A DNA stretch of 17,189 bases from Marinilabiliaceae bacterium (GTDB lineage Bacteria; Bacteroidota; Bacteroidia; Bacteroidales; Marinilabiliaceae), in the NCBI GenBank assembly GCA_027010905.1, contig JALVBA010000345.1, positions 1 to 17,189 on the forward strand, in the 5' to 3' direction. The notes under the pieces were generated by a model that worked only from the letters and a program-made list of their open reading frames with translations, ran no database searches and was not told the origin of the DNA. Shown here piece by piece: positions 14,416 to 17,189 of this stretch. The position numbers and the translations under genes were made by a program. Positions within the stretch are counted from its first letter, which is position 1. Each line of letters starts with the position of its first letter.

Positions 14416-15843
14416 ATGGGATATCCATTAAAAAACAGTGATTCTTGGTCTTCACCCCAAAGGGTGGGTAAGAGGGAGGCTAAGATTTTAGTTATAGGAG
14501 CCGGGATGTCGGCTGCTCAACTAATAAAATATTTAGAAAGCCAATCTGCTGAAAACAGTTGGACACTAACCGTAGCAGATAAAAATATATCCACAATAAA
14601 AAAGAGTGTATCCGCTTCAACGAAAGTTGTCAGGTTTGACCTTCATGATGTTGTTAAGCGTGAGAAGTTGGTTAGTAAGGCTGATGTGGTTGTGTCGCTT
14701 TTGCCGGCAAGGTTTCATATTGATGTGGCACAAACATGCCTGAAGTTTGGAAAGTCTCTGTTCACTGCTTCGTATGAGTCGGACGAGATGAGAGAGTTGA
14801 CAGCTGAGATTGAAAAGAAAGGATTGCTCTTTCTTAATGAGGTTGGTCTTGATCCCGGTATAGATCACATGTCGGCTATGCGTATTATCGATAGGATTAA
14901 AACTGACGGGCACAAACTTCTTGGATTTGAATCATTTACAGGAGGCCTTATTGCTCCTGAATCGGATGACAATCCATGGCACTATAAATTCACTTGGAAT
15001 CCACGCAATGTAGTTGTCGCCGGGCAGGGAGGACACGCTAAGTTTATTCAGGAGGGTAAGTATAAGTATATCCCTTACAACCGCCTGTTTCGACGAACAG
15101 AGATAGTTAATATTAAGGGGTATGGTAAGTTTGAAGGTTATGCCAATCGCGACTCCCTGAAATATATTAAGCAGTACCATCTCGAAGGTGTTCCTACCGT
15201 ATACCGGGGAACGCTTCGACGGCCGGGCTTTTGCCGTGCATGGAATGTGTTTGTTCAGTTGGGCATGACTGAAGATACCTACAGTATGGAGAATACTGAA
15301 GATATGACCTATCGTGAGTTTATTAATTCATTTCTCTACTATCATCCATCTGACTCCGTACGTACTAAACTGTTTTACTATATGCATATCGATCAGGATT
15401 CAGATATAATTGAGAAACTCGACTGGCTCGGAATATTTGATGACAAAACAAAGTTGGGTCTCAAGTATGCAACTCCGGCTCAGGCTCTTCAGCATATACT
15501 TATAAAGAAGTGGCAGCTTAAATCCGATGACAGGGATATGATTGTTATGTGGCATAAGTTTATCTATCGTGAAAAGGGACGAAGGAAACTAACTGAACTT
15601 ACATCATCACTGGTGGTTGAGGGGCAGAGTCGTACTGATACTGCCATGTCGAGAACGGTTGGTTTGCCTCTCGCTATGGCTGTAAAGCTCTATTTAACAG
15701 GTAAACTGAACGTTACAGGATTACATATCCCGAATTTTAAAGAGATATATGAACCAATCTTGGACGAACTAAAAGAGTATGGCGTTGAATTTAGAGAGGA
15801 TATTGGCGAGAAGAGTAATGTTGACAAAAGACCAGCTTTATGA
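14416..15843 (+). CDS. Saccharopine dehydrogenase (glutamate-forming type)
   Basis: A 475-aa enzyme like yeast Lys9 and the dehydrogenase half of AASS. It cleaves saccharopine oxidatively to glutamate and 2-aminoadipate 6-semialdehyde. Motifs: Rossmann ILVIGAGMSAAQLIKYL (24-40), VVVSLLPARFHIDVA (91-105), TASYESDEM (117-125), and NEVGLDPGIDHMSAM (141-155), which is a hallmark of this family. The late segment VEGQSRTDTAMSRTVGLP (about 399-416) is also typical. It is separate from the reductase rather than fused as in animals and plants. Its product is the substrate of the ALDH7 enzyme encoded two genes upstream. It is the last gene of the block; an insertion sequence lies about 120 bp beyond its stop. 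Confidence 0.93.
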   Translation: MGYPLKNSDSWSSPQRVGKREAKILVIGAGMSAAQLIKYLESQSAENSWTLTVADKNISTIKKSVSASTKVVRFDLHDVVKREKLVSKADVVVSLLPARFHIDVAQTCLKFGKSLFTASYESDEMRELTAEIEKKGLLFLNEVGLDPGIDHMSAMRIIDRIKTDGHKLLGFESFTGGLIAPESDDNPWHYKFTWNPRNVVVAGQGGHAKFIQEGKYKYIPYNRLFRRTEIVNIKGYGKFEGYANRDSLKYIKQYHLEGVPTVYRGTLRRPGFCRAWNVFVQLGMTEDTYSMENTEDMTYREFINSFLYYHPSDSVRTKLFYYMHIDQDSDIIEKLDWLGIFDDKTKLGLKYATPAQALQHILIKKWQLKSDDRDMIVMWHKFIYREKGRRKLTELTSSLVVEGQSRTDTAMSRTVGLPLAMAVKLYLTGKLNVTGLHIPNFKEIYEPILDELKEYGVEFREDIGEKSNVDKRPAL

Positions 15844-15965
15844 TTTCAGACTGTTTGTGAAAGTGTCGTAAAATTCTCTATTCCTTATCTTTCAACTGTT
15901 TTACCATAAATATTCACACCCCTTTTCACACTTCGGGCTGCAATGAAATAATCTTTTAATAGGTA

Positions 15966-15985
15966 TAATAGACAAAATTTAGGCT
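15966..15985 (+). repeat. Left terminal inverted repeat of the IS
   Basis: TAATAGACAAAATTTAGGCT. The reverse complement of 17166-17185 differs from it at one base only. Confidence 0.75.
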
Positions 15986-16010
15986 ATTTTCGAGTGGTTA
16001 TGTTCAAGTG

Positions 16011-16025
16011 GACAAAATTTAGGCT
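16011..16025 (+). repeat. Second, internal copy of the left-end motif
   Basis: GACAAAATTTAGGCT repeats the core of the left terminal repeat 40 bp inside it. Its inner flank (GGCTC) matches the right end better than the outer copy does, while the outer copy matches the right end better on its outside (TAATA). Confidence 0.7.
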
Positions 16026-16093
16026 CTATTTTTCATGAAAATTTGCACCTTAGAATAATTGATATATTTTTGTTTTTATCAAGTTAAACGGAA

Positions 16094-16178
16094 ATAGGCT
16101 CTGCTGGAGAGCAACCTATCAGGGATAGCTTGATGACCGACAAAAAATGTCAAGAAAGAGGTGTTCTATTGGGCACCT
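16094..16178 (+). other. Potentially structured noncoding segment inside the IS
   Basis: 16094-16119 can form ATAGG/CCTAT enclosing CTCT/AGAG with a GCTGG loop and a 3-nt bulge. 16159-16178 can form AGGTG/CACCT followed by TTTTT, which resembles a weak rightward terminator. This lies downstream of the transposase gene. It may block transcription entering the element, or be part of its end structure. Confidence 0.3.
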
Positions 16179-16200
16179 TTTTGATATTTTTAAGAGGTCT

Positions 16201-17114
16201 TTATGCCTTCAAAAACTCATCAATAAATTTCTTTTTTCTTTCTATAGAAAGACCATTATGATTTCTGAGTTTGTTTTTTAAATCAGCAAAATGTCCTTCA
16301 ATTGCATTGGTTGTATTTGGAATGTTTAAGTCTATATAATCATACCAGGTGAATAACCATTTGAGGTTTGTTTTTAAGCTTCGGTAAGCACTTCTTAATC
16401 TTTTGTGAGTATATGTACTTTTTCCTGTTTCTTCATTAACTGATCGTTCCTTTAAAAACAGCTCCCAACGCTTATGCCATTCCTTCAAAATACCTTCAAA
16501 AGATTCTCTATCCGTTTCAATCATTAGTTTCACAATGCCCTTTAGCTCAATAGCAGCAGGCATTCTGGGATTCTTTGTTAAGTATCTCCGTATTATAGCA
16601 GCCTGATGAAACTGACACATCTGCACAGGAATATCATTAAATGATTGTAGTAAGCCCCGTCGACCATCACAAACAATAGCCTTTGTAGTGTAACCTCGAG
16701 TTTTTAGCTCTTCTATCCCTTTTTGGTAAAGTTTATTTGTTTCTGTTTTAACGTAGTACTTCAAGAGATTTTCACCTGTAATGGCATCTTTAAAAAGCAT
16801 TACGCCAAACTTAGTTCCCCAATAGGTTGTGTCCATTAATACGACAACATCACCAGCTAATTTTTCTGTAAAAGTAGCTGTATGTAAATCTATCTTGCGT
16901 TGAATAGTACGAATGGAACAATCATACTTTTTTGACAACTGTAAATAGGTTTGTTTCCCATCTTGATATTCTTTCCATATTGTTTCAGGATTAAGTCTAA
17001 AACCGCCTAAAAATTGCTTACCACAAACATGACATTTGTACAGCTGCTTTCCATTTACAAAGCCATTTTTTTTAGTAATTGTACTGTTACAATAAATGCA
17101 TTTTTTTTGTTCAT
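16201..17114 (-). CDS. IS256-like transposase, zinc-ribbon variant, apparent -1 frameshift near the start
   Basis: DDE transposase of about 304 aa if complete. The N-terminal zinc ribbon reads CIYCNSTITKKNG then YKCHVCGKQF (17100 down to about 17011), followed by a helix-turn-helix-like segment (TYLQLSKKYDCSIRTIQRKI). The catalytic domain has Asp in LMDTTYWG, Asp in IVCDGRRG, and Glu in TTNAIEGHFADLKNKLR. The ribbon frame is open back to a TAA at 17125-17127 but has no ATG, GTG or TTG before the ribbon. An ATG at 17112-17114 is in another frame and is followed by AAC and a run of eight A. A -1 slip on that run would join it to the ribbon frame. Without slippage, the first conventional start is TTG at 16936-16938, which drops the ribbon. 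It is either programmed slippage or a broken gene. Confidence 0.75.
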
Positions 17115-17165
17115 AACCTTTGATTTACTTCAAAGACAACAATAATAAGCATTACAGACATTTTG

Positions 17166-17185
17166 AGCCTAAATATTGTCTATTA
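17166..17185 (-). repeat. Right terminal inverted repeat of the IS
   Basis: On the minus strand TAATAGACAATATTTAGGCT, 19 of 20 identical to the left end. The next outward bases, GGC before TTAATAGAC on this strand, also partly match the left flank (GGTATAATAGAC). Confidence 0.75.
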
Positions 17186-17189
17186 AGCC

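Larger units (their letters stand above)
15844..16200. other. Region between saccharopine dehydrogenase and transposase
   Basis: These 357 bp hold no gene I can support. From 15844 to 15965 the sequence is AT-rich with no repeat A, B or C and no clear terminator. From 15966 it is the left end of the insertion sequence, with two copies of the terminal motif and a segment that can fold (16094-16178). Confidence 0.5.
15966..17185 (-). mobile_element. Insertion sequence, IS256-like zinc-ribbon variant
   Basis: About 1.22 kb bounded by inverted repeats that match at 19 of 20 positions, with one transposase gene on the minus strand. Target duplications cannot be checked on the right because the window ends 4 bases later. 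Insertion just past the last gene of the lysine block leaves that block intact. Confidence 0.75.

Noticed and set aside
15844..15965. Terminator or small gene after saccharopine dehydrogenase
   Set aside because: I found only weak partial complementarity, no stem with a T tract, and no ORF of interest.

Overview
The window looks like a chromosomal piece of an anaerobic member of the Bacteroidota (Bacteroidales/Marinilabiliales-like). This rests on moderate GC content, A-rich leaders that mostly lack Shine-Dalgarno sequences, the family resemblance of the proteins, palindromic intergenic repeats of a style I associate with that phylum, and an IS256-like transposase of the zinc-ribbon variant. 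The placement is an inference; there is no rRNA or marker gene here.

Layout. The left end (16-1686, minus strand) is fhs, formate-tetrahydrofolate ligase. It is divergent from a nine-gene plus-strand block (1984-15843): a citrate lyase gamma-beta (CitD-CitE) fusion, citrate lyase alpha (citF), an NADP-type isocitrate/homoisocitrate dehydrogenase, a small degenerate HD-domain protein, two fused LeuC+LeuD-type aconitase-family hydratases, an ALDH7/antiquitin-type alpha-aminoadipate semialdehyde dehydrogenase, a lysine-2-oxoglutarate reductase (saccharopine-forming), and a saccharopine dehydrogenase (glutamate-forming). The right end (about 15966-17185) is one insertion sequence with 20-bp terminal inverted repeats and a zinc-ribbon IS256-like transposase.

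How the genes may work together. The last three genes make a complete saccharopine route from lysine to 2-aminoadipate. The earlier genes (citrate lyase, two aconitases, isocitrate-type dehydrogenase) are the enzyme types needed to run the alpha-aminoadipate lysine-biosynthesis pathway backwards: 2-oxoadipate + CO2 to homoisocitrate, homoaconitate, homocitrate, then lyase cleavage to acetate + 2-oxoglutarate. With one transamination the net would be lysine + CO2 + 2-oxoglutarate -> 2 glutamate + acetate, which balances in carbon, nitrogen and redox. I propose this as a possible undescribed lysine-fermentation module. The plain alternative is that the first half acts on citrate/isocitrate. No homocitrate synthase, 2-aminoadipate aminotransferase or citrate-lyase maturation gene (citC, citG, citX) is in the window.

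Intergenic architecture. The spacers of the block are filled with three families of imperfect palindromes, used in a fixed order and orientation. A is a CCCCTCCC...GGGGAGG hairpin next to the upstream stop codon. B is a double hairpin (GCCC..GGGC, then a GGGC-aac-GCCC stem). C is a hairpin of about 55 nt ending 14-46 nt before the next start codon. Stems vary in a compensatory way between copies. Copies of A and B supply the last codons and stop codons of two genes, and an inverted A copy lies inside the 5' end of citF.
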